Of a stretch of 39,457 nucleotides of DNA, positions 31,979 to 39,457 are shown one piece after another. A program made the translations under genes and the position numbers. The notes under the pieces are model-generated. The model did no database searches, was not told where the DNA came from, and saw only the letters and a list, made by a program, of their open reading frames with translations. Origin of the DNA: an uncultured Bacteroidota bacterium (GTDB lineage: Bacteria; Bacteroidota; Bacteroidia; Bacteroidales; P3); assembly GCA_900545215.1 (NCBI GenBank), contig UQXW01000015.1, forward strand, positions 1 through 39,457, written 5' to 3'. The first letter of the stretch is position 1; the number at the start of each line of letters is the position of its first letter.

Positions 31979-32234
31979 TTCATACTTCGGAGCTGTGGTT
32001 TCGATATTGTCTGTCGCCGTTTCTTTCGGATTGCTTTGGGCAATATTGTATTGTATGGGTGCTTCGATAAACGATAACGCCAAAGTGTTTTTGTTTTCAT
32101 TCGTTCCGGCAATACTGCTCTTGCGTTGGTACAGCAAGTTAAAGTATATGAAGACGGTGAAAGGATTGCTTACGGTATTGTTTTTCGGTTTCTGCATAAT
32201 GTTGTACTATTTGTATGCAATAGGGTGCTTCTAA
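31962..32234 (+). CDS. Small hypothetical membrane protein between surE and lpxB
   Basis: 90 residues from ATG 31962 (MLKKDNSYFGAVVSILSVAV); a TTG six bases upstream is possible. Three hydrophobic segments lie at about 9-30 (GAVVSILSVAVSFGLLWAILY), 40-53 (AKVFLFSFVPAILLL) and 66-88 (LLTVLFFGFCIMLYYLYAIG). A basic stretch RWYSKLKYMKTVK lies between the last two. No known family is recognised. The frame is not a shadow: it is on the coding strand, fits between surE (overlap 17 bases) and lpxB (31-base gap), and shows proper membrane topology. Confidence 0.75.
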   Translation: MLKKDNSYFGAVVSILSVAVSFGLLWAILYCMGASINDNAKVFLFSFVPAILLLRWYSKLKYMKTVKGLLTVLFFGFCIMLYYLYAIGCF

Positions 32235-32265
32235 GGAATAATTCAAACGGTAAAATCTTGGAGAG

Positions 32266-33390
32266 ATGAAATACTATATAATAGCGGGAGAAATGTCCGG
32301 TGATTTGCATGCTTCTTTTCTGATGAAAGAATTGAAGGAAAGAGATATGAATGCCGAATTCAGATTTTGGGGTGGGGACAAGATGATTGCCCAAGCGTCG
32401 CAAGAGTGTTTGGTAAAGCACATCAAAGATCTTGCTTTCATGGGCTTTGTTGAGGTTGTCGCTCATTTGAAAACAGTATTGGGCAATATATCTTTATGCA
32501 AGAAAGATATAAGGTCATGGAAACCCGATGCGGTCATTTTGGTGGATTATCCGGGTTTTAATCTCAGGATTGCAAAATTCGCACACAAGGCAGGACTGAA
32601 AGTTTACTACTATGTGTCTCCGCAGGTCTGGGCTTGGAAAAAACGACGTATCAAAACAATGAAGAAGGTTTTGAATAAGTTGTTTGTCATATTGCCTTTC
32701 GAAAAGCCTTTCTATGATAAGCATAATATGGATGTGGAGTATCCCGGAAATCCTCTGTTGGACGAGATAGCGGATTACATGAAAACACAAGACAAAAACA
32801 GTTTTCTTCAAGCAAACGGCTTGGGCAAGAAGCCTGTGATTGCGTTGCTTCCCGGCAGTCGAACTCAGGAAATAAAGAAAATGCTTCCGGTTCAACTGGA
32901 TTTGGTGGAGAAGTACCCCGAATTTGATTTTGTGGTTGCAGGAGTGGGAACCCATTCACCGCAATTCTATGAGCAATACATGGAAAACCGCAATGTAAAA
33001 CTAATCTATAATCAGACGTATCCTTTGCTTAACAGTGCTTACGCCGCTGTCGTAACTTCCGGAACGGCTACCTTGGAAGCCGCATTATTCAACCTGCCGG
33101 AGGTAGTATGCTACAAAGCCAACGCATTGTCTTTCTTAATCGGTAAATACCTTGCCAAAGTCAAATTTATCTCTTTGGTAAACCTTATACTTAATGCCCC
33201 TGTGGTTGTGGAGTTACTTCAAAAGGATTGGAACGAACAGTGCTTGGAAAAAGAGTTTCGGCGTATCAGTTTTGACGAGGATTACAGAATTCAAATGCAA
33301 TATTTGTTCGGTAAATTGCGAACGATATTAGGAAATGCAGGAGCGTCAGCCAATGTGGCTAAATATATTATCGGAGACTTGGAAAAATGA
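32266..33390 (+). CDS. lpxB: Lipid-A-disaccharide synthase
   Basis: 374 residues, usual length. Family features are MKYYIIAGEMSGDLHASFLM at the start, the ELRFWGGDKM-like segment (AEFRFWGGDKMIA), FMGFVEVVAHL, VILVDYPGFNLRIAKFAHK, YYVSPQVWAWKKRRIKTMKK, and LLPGSRTQEIKKMLP. The C-terminal VTSGTATLEAALFNLPEVVCY also fits. It joins UDP-diacylglucosamine and lipid X to lipid A disaccharide at the inner membrane, so the organism makes lipid A. The stop overlaps the SpoIID start as ATGA. Confidence 0.97.
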   Translation: MKYYIIAGEMSGDLHASFLMKELKERDMNAEFRFWGGDKMIAQASQECLVKHIKDLAFMGFVEVVAHLKTVLGNISLCKKDIRSWKPDAVILVDYPGFNLRIAKFAHKAGLKVYYYVSPQVWAWKKRRIKTMKKVLNKLFVILPFEKPFYDKHNMDVEYPGNPLLDEIADYMKTQDKNSFLQANGLGKKPVIALLPGSRTQEIKKMLPVQLDLVEKYPEFDFVVAGVGTHSPQFYEQYMENRNVKLIYNQTYPLLNSAYAAVVTSGTATLEAALFNLPEVVCYKANALSFLIGKYLAKVKFISLVNLILNAPVVVELLQKDWNEQCLEKEFRRISFDEDYRIQMQYLFGKLRTILGNAGASANVAKYIIGDLEK

Positions 33391-34532
33391 TAAAAAGAAT
33401 TTGTTTGGCAGTTATGATGCTGCTTTTTTGTGCAGGGCTGTCCGCACAAACTTTGAGGGTGAAAATATTCTCCCAACAGAAAATAAAGGAAACAATGTTC
33501 ATTCCTTCTTTCGGTCGATATACATTGGATGTCGATGGAAAAACAGCGAAGCTAACGAGAACCTCAAAAGTCAAATTCAAAGAAAATTCCTCGCAAGTGG
33601 AAGTCGAAATCAACGATACTTTGTTTGCAAAAGGCAAAAAAGCCAAACTCATTGCGGAAGGACTGAAATGTTTCTTTCAAATCAAGCCTCTGAACCCTGC
33701 AATTCAAGAAAGACGATACGATGACGGTTTGGAAATATATCCCGACAAGAAAGGGGGATTGTCAATCATCAATACAGTCGAACAAGAGAACTATATAGCC
33801 GGAGTTGTCCAATCCGAAACGTGGGGAGCGACGAAGAACATAGACTTTTTCAAGGTTCAAGCCATTTGCTGCAGGAATTATCTGTTCAGGAATATGAACA
33901 AACATTCTACCGAAGGCTTTAATCTTTGCGATGACGTGCATTGTCAGGCATATAAGACCAGAGCCAATCAACCGGAAGTAACGGAGGGAGCATACAAAAG
34001 CAAAGGCGAAATAATAGTCGATGAAAATGGTGAAATGATTGAAACCCTCTTTTATTCCAATTCGGGAGGACAAACAGCCAATGCCGCAGATGTTTGGGGA
34101 AAACATATTCCCTATTTGGTATCCGTAACGGACAGTTTTTCGATAGGCTGCAAGAACTATACATGGGAGAAGTTCATAAAGTTGAAGACGTGGACGAATT
34201 ACTTCAAAAGCAAAGGAATAAATGTCAAAGACGCTTCGGTTAAACAGGAACTCATATCTTTTTCCCAGAAAGATGGCAGAAAAAAAGACATGCTCGGCAT
34301 TCCTTTGACGCAAATAAGAAAAGACTTCAACTTGAAGTCCACATATTTTGACGTACAGGAGTGGGGAAGCGAGGTAAAGCTGAGCGGAAAAGGCTACGGA
34401 CACGGAGTGGGAATGAGTCAGGAGGGAGCGATAAACATGTGCGAACAAGGCTATGAATATTGGCAGGTTATAGAACACTATTTCAAAGGAGCAAAGGTGG
34501 TAAAAAAGGAAAACACCTCACAAGTCGAGTAA
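33387..34532 (+). CDS. SpoIID/LytB-domain protein, exported
   Basis: 381 residues with a signal peptide (MIKRICLAVMMLLFCAGLSA). The SpoIID core spans about residues 100-375: GLSIINTVEQENYIAGVVQS, KVQAICCRNYLFRN, YKTRANQPEV, TLFYSNSGGQTANAADVWG, and the closing GYGHGVGMSQEGAINMCEQG. The Glu in YIAGVVQSE matches the catalytic acid of SpoIID lytic transglycosylases, which cut bare glycan strands of peptidoglycan. In a non-sporulating Gram-negative this should be a wall-remodelling enzyme acting in the periplasm. Its ATGA overlap with lpxB implies coupling. Confidence 0.92.
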   Translation: MIKRICLAVMMLLFCAGLSAQTLRVKIFSQQKIKETMFIPSFGRYTLDVDGKTAKLTRTSKVKFKENSSQVEVEINDTLFAKGKKAKLIAEGLKCFFQIKPLNPAIQERRYDDGLEIYPDKKGGLSIINTVEQENYIAGVVQSETWGATKNIDFFKVQAICCRNYLFRNMNKHSTEGFNLCDDVHCQAYKTRANQPEVTEGAYKSKGEIIVDENGEMIETLFYSNSGGQTANAADVWGKHIPYLVSVTDSFSIGCKNYTWEKFIKLKTWTNYFKSKGINVKDASVKQELISFSQKDGRKKDMLGIPLTQIRKDFNLKSTYFDVQEWGSEVKLSGKGYGHGVGMSQEGAINMCEQGYEYWQVIEHYFKGAKVVKKENTSQVE

Positions 34533-34560
34533 TTCAGCCTTTCGATATGCGAAAAAAGAC

Positions 34561-34568
34561 TACCTTTG
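34561..34568 (+). promoter_or_regulatory. -7 box for thioredoxin-like/cysteine desulfidase unit
   Basis: TACCTTTG, 25 bases before ATG 34594. An imperfect TTTC sits upstream at a plausible distance. Confidence 0.7.
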
Positions 34569-34593
34569 CCACTCAAATAAAAATATACATGAT

Positions 34594-35169
34594 ATGAGAT
34601 TAAAGAGTTTACTGTTTGCATGCACCTTGTGCATAGGAGCTGTTACCATGATGGCACAAGAAAAAATAGAATGGCTGACCATAGAGCAAGCTCAAGAGCA
34701 ATCCAAAAAAGACGGAGATAATGCGAAAAAATATTTCGTAGATTGCTACACGGATTGGTGTGGTTGGTGCAAACGAATGGACAGGGATACTTTCTCGGAT
34801 ACCTTGATTGCCAAGATACTCAACTACTATTACTACCCTGTTAAGTTCAATGCCGAAGGCAGGGAGAAGGTTAATCTCAACGGAAAGGTTTATGAAAATA
34901 CCAATAAGACGGTAGGTAGGGGAGGGGTACACTCTCTGGCTTACTATCTTCTGAATAACAGATTGTCTTATCCTTCGTTCTCGATTATGAACAAAGATTG
35001 CAAGGTTCTTATCGCTTTTCCGGGTTATCATGAAGCAAAAGAGTTCGAATTGTTTCTCGTTTTCATGGGCGAGTTCTATGATAAAATGAACTTTGAGACC
35101 TTTTCCAAGGATTACGAAAGCAAGTACAGACAAGATATTCTCAGAAAAATAAACGCAAAAAAGAAATAA
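34594..35169 (+). CDS. Exported thioredoxin-like protein (WCGWC)
   Basis: 191 residues. Signal peptide MRLKSLLFACTLCIGAVTMMA is cleaved near AQ. The thioredoxin-like domain has KKYFVDCYTDWCGWCKRMDR with the redox CxxC, then DTLIAKILNYYYYPVKFNAE, the segment LSYPSFSIMNKDCKVLIAFP (cis-Pro position), and GYHEAKEFELFL. It resembles the DUF255/thioredoxin_7 group of periplasmic disulfide proteins. Gene spacing of four bases to the cysteine desulfidase homologue indicates a common transcript; a functional tie through cysteine/sulfide metabolism is possible but unproven. Confidence 0.9.
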   Translation: MRLKSLLFACTLCIGAVTMMAQEKIEWLTIEQAQEQSKKDGDNAKKYFVDCYTDWCGWCKRMDRDTFSDTLIAKILNYYYYPVKFNAEGREKVNLNGKVYENTNKTVGRGGVHSLAYYLLNNRLSYPSFSIMNKDCKVLIAFPGYHEAKEFELFLVFMGEFYDKMNFETFSKDYESKYRQDILRKINAKKK

Positions 35170-35173
35170 TCTC

Positions 35174-36448
35174 ATGACAAGACAGGAAGAGATACGCAAC
35201 CTGATGAAAGACAATATCGTCCTTGCGGTTGGTTGTACGGAGCCGGTAGCTGTGGCTTTGGCAGTTGCGAAAGCAAAGGAACTTTTGGGTGAAGAGGTTG
35301 AGAAGGTCGAGTTGTCCCTTTCCAAAAACATCATAAAAAACGCAATGGGTGTGGGAATCCCCGGTACAGGAATGATAGGTCTGCCGATAGCTGTGGCTTT
35401 GGGTGTCGTTTGCGGGCATAGTTGCAAGGAGTTGCAGGTTTTGGAAGACGCAAAAGACAATTTGGATAAAGCGAAAAACTGGTTGGCTACTCATAAAATA
35501 GAGATGAAGAACAAGGATACGGACGAAAAACTCTATATCGAATGCTGTTGTCATGGCAGAACCTCCGCTTCCAAAGCCGTTATCGCAAAAAATCATACGA
35601 ATTTCGTCCTTTTGCAGAAAGATGACAATATTTTGCCTTGCAGCAATAGTGGAAAAAGTTGCAATACTGCAAAAGCAGACACCTCTCAAACCGCTGCCAC
35701 ACTTTCCATCAAAGAAATATACGACTATGCCACACAGACCGAACTTTCTTTTCTTGAATGGATATACGATATGGTCGAAGTGAATTTGAAAATTTCCCAA
35801 GAAGGCTTGCAAGGAAACTACGGGCTGAGAATAGGTAAAAGTCTCATGGCAGACGGAGACCTTAACACAAGAAAGAAAGTCATTGCTGCCGCATGCTCTG
35901 CCTCGGATGCAAGAATGGATGGGGCTACACTGCCTGTTTACAGCAATTCCGGCAGTGGCAATCAGGGGATAACATGCAGCGTTCCTGTTGCCAAGTACGC
36001 AGAAGCCTTGGGCAAAACCAAAGAAGACCTCATCAGGGCTCTCACACTGTCAAACCTTGTATCCATTTATATCAAAAACAAAATAGGACGTCTTTCTGCT
36101 CTTTGCGGCATAGTCAATGCCTCCATGGGAGTAGGCTCTGCTTTTGTTTATCTCAAAGGAGGCTCGCTTACGCAGATATGTTACGCAATCCGAAATATGA
36201 TAAACACGATAACAGGCATGGTTTGCGATGGGGCGAAGCCGAGTTGCTCGTTAAAGATGTCCGCAGGACTGAACTCCGCATTCGATTCTGCTCTGTTGGC
36301 AATGAACAATATTGTGGTCAATCAAACAGACGGCATTGCGGAACAAAACATCGACCATTCGATAGAGAACCTCGGTAAAATAGGACGCTTCGGCATGGAT
36401 AAGATGGACGAACTCGTTTTGGATATCATGCTTGACAAAAACTCGTAA
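35174..36448 (+). CDS. cyuA: UPF0597 / L-cysteine desulfidase (CyuA-like)
   Basis: 424 residues, normal for the UPF0597 (serine dehydratase alpha-like) family. Its conserved segments are NIVLAVGCTEPVAVALAVAK, NAMGVGIPGTGMIGLPIAVA, GNQGITCSVPVAKYA, IGRLSALCGIVNASMGVG and GMVCDGAKPSCSLKMSAG. The several conserved Cys likely hold an iron-sulfur cluster. E. coli YhaM/CyuA and archaeal members turn L-cysteine into pyruvate, ammonia and sulfide, mainly under anaerobic conditions. It ends an operon with the thioredoxin-like gene. Serine as substrate cannot be excluded. Confidence 0.92.
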   Translation: MTRQEEIRNLMKDNIVLAVGCTEPVAVALAVAKAKELLGEEVEKVELSLSKNIIKNAMGVGIPGTGMIGLPIAVALGVVCGHSCKELQVLEDAKDNLDKAKNWLATHKIEMKNKDTDEKLYIECCCHGRTSASKAVIAKNHTNFVLLQKDDNILPCSNSGKSCNTAKADTSQTAATLSIKEIYDYATQTELSFLEWIYDMVEVNLKISQEGLQGNYGLRIGKSLMADGDLNTRKKVIAAACSASDARMDGATLPVYSNSGSGNQGITCSVPVAKYAEALGKTKEDLIRALTLSNLVSIYIKNKIGRLSALCGIVNASMGVGSAFVYLKGGSLTQICYAIRNMINTITGMVCDGAKPSCSLKMSAGLNSAFDSALLAMNNIVVNQTDGIAEQNIDHSIENLGKIGRFGMDKMDELVLDIMLDKNS

Positions 36449-36553
36449 GTTCAATTCATAAATGCGACTGTTGAAGAATGGTATCGGTGCTATCGGCTTG
36501 ATGAAAGTTTCTTCACTTGTAGAAAATTCAGTTGGCAGAAACAAGTCTAAAAA

Positions 36554-37150
36554 TCAGTCTTTGTTGTGGCTTAATCTTCCGAGGATAAATCTGTAAGCAT
36601 AAAAGATAATCAATCCGAGAGCAATGCCGAGCAGAGAACCGCAAATAACGTCCCCCGGATAGTGAACTCCGCAATAAACACGTGAATATATCGTCAGCAA
36701 TGACCATAGGGAAAGTATCGGAATAAGGATTTTTCTTTTCTTTTTCTCTGCCACAAGAGCAAAAACCGTTGAAAGGCAGAACACATTCGCCGCATGAGAC
36801 GAGACAAAGCCGTATAAACCGCCCTTGCTGTCGTATATCAATCCGAAATCACGCAATTTGACCAAATGAACATTTTCCAAAGCATGCGACGGACGAAGTC
36901 TCTGTACAACGTCCTTGAAGCATACGACGGACAATCGGTCTGCCAACAAAAAGCATAAAGCCACCAATATCAGCAATACCCAAAAACGACTTTTGAATTG
37001 TGTGAACGAAAGCCACAATATAAGGCTTATAAGAACCACACCGAAGAAAAAGTGAGATGAAATAACGGCAAAGAACCAATCGAAGAAACTGCTTCTTGCT
37101 CCGTTTATGGCATAAAACAACTCCGTGTCAAGTGCCGTTATCTCATTCAT
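36554..37150 (-). CDS. PAP2-family membrane phosphatase
   Basis: 198 residues and about five membrane helices. The three phosphatase motifs are present: KDVVQRLRP (Lys79, Arg86, Pro87), VSSHA (118-120) and SRVYCGVHYPGD (Arg157, His163, Asp167). The family dephosphorylates lipid pyrophosphates such as undecaprenyl pyrophosphate, or lipid A phosphates, at the outer face of the inner membrane. The start ATG 37150 lies inside the obgE stop region (overlap eight bases), so it is the last gene of the hpt-adk-obgE-PAP2 operon. The substrate is inferred from the family only. Confidence 0.93.
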   Translation of the reverse strand: MNEITALDTELFYAINGARSSFFDWFFAVISSHFFFGVVLISLILWLSFTQFKSRFWVLLILVALCFLLADRLSVVCFKDVVQRLRPSHALENVHLVKLRDFGLIYDSKGGLYGFVSSHAANVFCLSTVFALVAEKKKRKILIPILSLWSLLTIYSRVYCGVHYPGDVICGSLLGIALGLIIFYAYRFILGRLSHNKD

Positions 37151-38150
37151 CGCCGTAATTGTTGTCGTTGAGCGTTGCCCACAGCATATCTTTAAGTTGC
37201 TGTATGTTTTTTCCGCTTACGGAGGAAATGAATATACTTTTGACACCTTTCGGAAGCGTTTTCTTCATCTGTTCCGTCATTTCATCATCGAGCATGTCGC
37301 ATTTAGTTATTGCCAGAATGCGGTCTTTATGCAACAATTCGCTGTTGTAATTTCCCAATTCGGTCAACAGAATATCGTATTCCTTTGCCACATCGTCCGT
37401 ATCGCATGGAATCATGAACAACAAGGCGGAATTTCTCTCTATATGCCGCAAGAAGCGATACCCCAAGCCCTTGCCTTCCGATGCTCCTTCGATAATTCCC
37501 GGTATATCCGCCATTATGAAAGACCTGTCGTCCCGATAGGACACCATTCCGAGATTAGGCACAAGCGTTGTGAAAGGATAGTCAGCTATCTCCGGCTTTG
37601 CCGCCGATACGACACTCAACAAAGTGCTTTTTCCGGCATTCGGGAAACCGACCAAACCCACATCGGCAAGTATCTTCAACTCTATCACCTTCCAAGCCTC
37701 GATGCCTTCCTCCCCGGGCTGGGCATATCGCGGTGTACGATTGGTCGGAGACTTGAAATGGTCGTTACCGAGACCGCCTCTGCCACCTTTTGCTATTATT
37801 TCCATTTGTCCGTCCTCCGTTATCTCGCAATCGATTTCTCTGGTCTCAAAGTCCTTGCATACCGTTCCCAAGGGAACATCTACGATTATATCGCTGCCGT
37901 TCTTTCCGTGCAGACGGTTTTCCCCGCCGTTGCCTCCTGACTCTGCAATCAGGTGCTTGGTATATTTCAAATGAAGCAACGTCCAAAATTGTTTGTTCCC
38001 CCTCAATATTATATGACCTCCCCTTCCGCCGTCTCCGCCATCGGGTCCACCTTTCGCATTTCCCTTTGTCCTCAAAAGGTGAGCCGAACCGGCTCCACCC
38101 TTGCCGGAGCGTACGCATATCTTTACGTAATCGACAAAATTAGATGCCAT
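37143..38150 (-). CDS. obgE: Obg/CgtA GTPase
   Basis: 335 residues. The glycine-rich Obg fold (1-158) has GKGGAGSAHLLR, GGPDGGDGGRGG and GGRGGLGNDHF. The G domain has G1 GFPNAGKST (168-176), G3 DIPGIIEGASEGKGLG, G4 TKCD and G5 ISSVSGKN. It ends soon after the G domain, so the variable C-terminal OCT domain of some Obg proteins is absent. Obg binds the 50S ribosomal subunit and links assembly with (p)ppGpp. The gene is 11 bases after adk. Confidence 0.97.
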   Translation of the reverse strand: MASNFVDYVKICVRSGKGGAGSAHLLRTKGNAKGGPDGGDGGRGGHIILRGNKQFWTLLHLKYTKHLIAESGGNGGENRLHGKNGSDIIVDVPLGTVCKDFETREIDCEITEDGQMEIIAKGGRGGLGNDHFKSPTNRTPRYAQPGEEGIEAWKVIELKILADVGLVGFPNAGKSTLLSVVSAAKPEIADYPFTTLVPNLGMVSYRDDRSFIMADIPGIIEGASEGKGLGYRFLRHIERNSALLFMIPCDTDDVAKEYDILLTELGNYNSELLHKDRILAITKCDMLDDEMTEQMKKTLPKGVKSIFISSVSGKNIQQLKDMLWATLNDNNYGDE

Positions 38151-38161
38151 ATTCCTATTCT

Positions 38162-38734
38162 CTACTTATTCAATTTGTCAATTTCCTTCGACAAACGTTC
38201 AAATACCTCTTCAACCGTTCCCATGCCTACAACAGGGTGAAACGTTCCCTCTTTCTGATAGAAATCTGCCACAGGTCTTGTCTTAGCTTCATATTCCTTG
38301 AATCTGTTCTGAATGACCTCTTCATTGTCATCTGCTCTGCCTTCTATGGCTGCTCTCTTCAACATTCTGCCTATAAGTTCCTCTCTCGGCACATCGAGAC
38401 TCAACACGGCGGAAAGCTCTCTATTGTTATGCTTCAACAGCTTTTCCAAACTCTCAGCCTGTTTAACCGTTCTCGGAAAACCATCGAACAAAATCCCTTT
38501 GCCTTTCGCTTGTTCTATGGCATGCTCTATGATTTCTATAATCAACTCATCGCTCACCAATTCGCCCCTGTTGATTATATCCTTGGCCTGCAAACCCAAT
38601 TCGGTTCCCTCTGCCATTTCTTTTCTCAATATATCACCCGTGGAGATATACGCCAAATTGTATTTCTTTACCAATTCTCTTGATTGAGTGCCTTTACCCG
38701 CTCCGGGGGCACCGAATAGTATAATGTTCAACAT
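38162..38734 (-). CDS. adk: Adenylate kinase
   Basis: 190 residues. P-loop GAPGAGKGT (8-16), the AMP-binding region YISTGDILRKEMAEGTELGL, and the DGFPRTVKQAESL motif. The lid segment is short and has no Cys quartet, so this is the short-lid form common in Bacteroidota. It balances ATP + AMP = 2 ADP. The ATG overlaps the hpt stop by one base (TAATG). Confidence 0.97.
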   Translation of the reverse strand: MLNIILFGAPGAGKGTQSRELVKKYNLAYISTGDILRKEMAEGTELGLQAKDIINRGELVSDELIIEIIEHAIEQAKGKGILFDGFPRTVKQAESLEKLLKHNNRELSAVLSLDVPREELIGRMLKRAAIEGRADDNEEVIQNRFKEYEAKTRPVADFYQKEGTFHPVVGMGTVEEVFERLSKEIDKLNK

Positions 38735-39294
38735 TATTGATTGTGTGTTTTATTTTCTTTTCGTTGATATATTCCGCCCAAAGTTCTGCCCTGTTCGTTC
38801 AAATCCAATCCGTAACCGACTATGAAATCATTGTCGATGGCTTTCCCCACGTATTTAACTTCGTAATCGCCTCGGAAATTGGTAGGTTTGAAAGTAAATG
38901 TACATATTTCGCATGAACGAACACGTCTTTTCTTCATCTCCTTCATCAATTCACCCATCGTGAACCCGCTATCGACTATATCTTCCACAATGATGACATC
39001 CTTTCCCTCCACTTCATCCGTAAGACCCATGATTTCTTTAAGTTCGCCACTGCTCTCCATTCCCCGATACGAAGAATATCTGATGAAGCACACCCTGTGC
39101 AAGCCTTTGATTTTGCGAAACAAATCCGCAGCAAACATAAACGCTCCGTTCAACATGACGACGAACATGATTTCCCTGCCTGCGTAGTCCGCATTTATGC
39201 GTTCCGCCACATCTGAAACCACCTTGTCTATCTCCGAAGCCGACAATACCTGCCCGAAACGTATGCCCTCTATCTCAATCTCCTTATCAATCAT
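38734..39294 (-). CDS. hpt: Hypoxanthine phosphoribosyltransferase
   Basis: 186 residues from ATG 39294 (MIDKEIEIEGIRFGQVLSAS). Upstream frame to 39384 passes through the -7 box and is rejected. The PRPP-binding motif is VIIVEDIVDSGFT (100-112), and VVMLNGAFMFAADL and the lid-like RYSSYRGMESSGEL are present. It salvages hypoxanthine and guanine to IMP and GMP. It heads the operon hpt-adk-obgE-PAP2, and the distance from -7 box to ATG is only seven bases. Confidence 0.95.
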   Translation of the reverse strand: MIDKEIEIEGIRFGQVLSASEIDKVVSDVAERINADYAGREIMFVVMLNGAFMFAADLFRKIKGLHRVCFIRYSSYRGMESSGELKEIMGLTDEVEGKDVIIVEDIVDSGFTMGELMKEMKKRRVRSCEICTFTFKPTNFRGDYEVKYVGKAIDNDFIVGYGLDLNEQGRTLGGIYQRKENKTHNQ

Positions 39295-39301
39295 TGTAAT
39301 G

Positions 39302-39309
39302 CAAAGGTA
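39302..39309 (-). promoter_or_regulatory. -7 box for hpt-adk-obgE operon, very close to the start codon
   Basis: TACCTTTG on the minus strand, seven bases upstream of ATG 39294, leaving almost no leader and no room for a ribosome binding site. No exact -33 TTTG. Confidence 0.6.
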
Positions 39310-39457
39310 TGAATAATTCTCCGAATACTGCGTAAAAACCTTATAAAGCCTGCCTGTCATGCAGTTAGCATTCCGTAAAACCAATTCTGGCAGCAGAATA
39401 CGAGCCTACGCTTGCAGCAAACCGCCGGTAAGAAGTCCGCAATATAAATACCATTCG

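Noticed and set aside
33387..34532. SpoIID as evidence of sporulation
   Set aside because: SpoIID/LytB-domain proteins are widespread in non-sporulating Bacteroidota. No other sporulation gene is present and the context is lipid A synthesis.
1..39457. CRISPR array, tRNA, rRNA, prophage or insertion sequence
   Set aside because: No regularly spaced direct repeats, tRNA-like cloverleaf, rRNA signature, integrase, transposase or phage structural gene was found by reading.

Overview
The window comes from a member of the Bacteroidota, most likely an anaerobic Bacteroidales. Three things point there: the -7 promoter box TAnnTTTG occurs upstream of at least fifteen genes; there is a type 9 secretion sorting domain, Bacteroidota-type lipoproteins and DUF4292; and the gene run hpt-adk-obgE is present. 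An [FeFe]-hydrogenase maturase and a catabolic-looking OTC/carbamate-kinase pair fit anaerobic, fermentative life. No rRNA, tRNA, CRISPR array, transposase or phage gene was seen. It reads as ordinary chromosome with compact operons.

Layout. Positions 1-4123 (-): an operon of sugar-nucleotide transferase, TPR lipoprotein, DUF4292 lipoprotein and ABC-F ATPase (cut by the window edge), joined by ATGA/TAATG overlaps. 4437-7628 (-): acyltransferase 3, ornithine carbamoyltransferase and carbamate kinase. 7738-10501 (+): O-antigen-ligase-like protein and LolC/E-like permease. 10555-11835 (-): glyA. A 1.1 kb stretch without a convincing gene follows. 12973-16110 (-): a large T9SS-secreted beta-propeller protein. 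16484-19067 (+): an orphan histidine kinase and HemW. 19069-19779 (-): a SIMPL-domain protein. 20043-21706 (+): TM1266-type regulator and HydG. 21922-23926 (-): helix-hairpin-helix protein and TlpA-like lipoprotein thioredoxin. 24109-27525 (+): isoleucyl-tRNA synthetase. 27814-31105 (-): PspC, FemAB-like, WlbA-like, WlbB-like and GtrA proteins, a cell-surface sugar patch. 31196-36448 (+): SurE, a small membrane protein, LpxB, SpoIID/LytB, a thioredoxin-like protein and a UPF0597 cysteine desulfidase. 36554-39294 (-): PAP2 phosphatase, ObgE, Adk and Hpt.

The themes are envelope building (LpxB, O-antigen ligase, LolC/E, acyltransferase, Wlb sugars, PAP2, DUF4292), redox and anaerobic metabolism (HydG, HemW, two thioredoxin-like proteins, ArcB/ArcC) and core translation/nucleotide functions (IleS, GlyA, Adk, Hpt, Obg).

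The most unusual features are these. (1) A dispersed intergenic element has five copies, each alignable over exactly 57 nt without gaps. Its three GC-rich modules pair in different combinations in different copies, yet the same reading frame stays open and rich in Arg/Lys/Phe. (2) A 21-bp triplicate inside the O-antigen-ligase-like gene closely resembles one module of that element. (3) The isoleucyl-tRNA synthetase has the HIGH motif in the swapped form GIHH, with KMSKR, the signature linked to very high mupirocin resistance.
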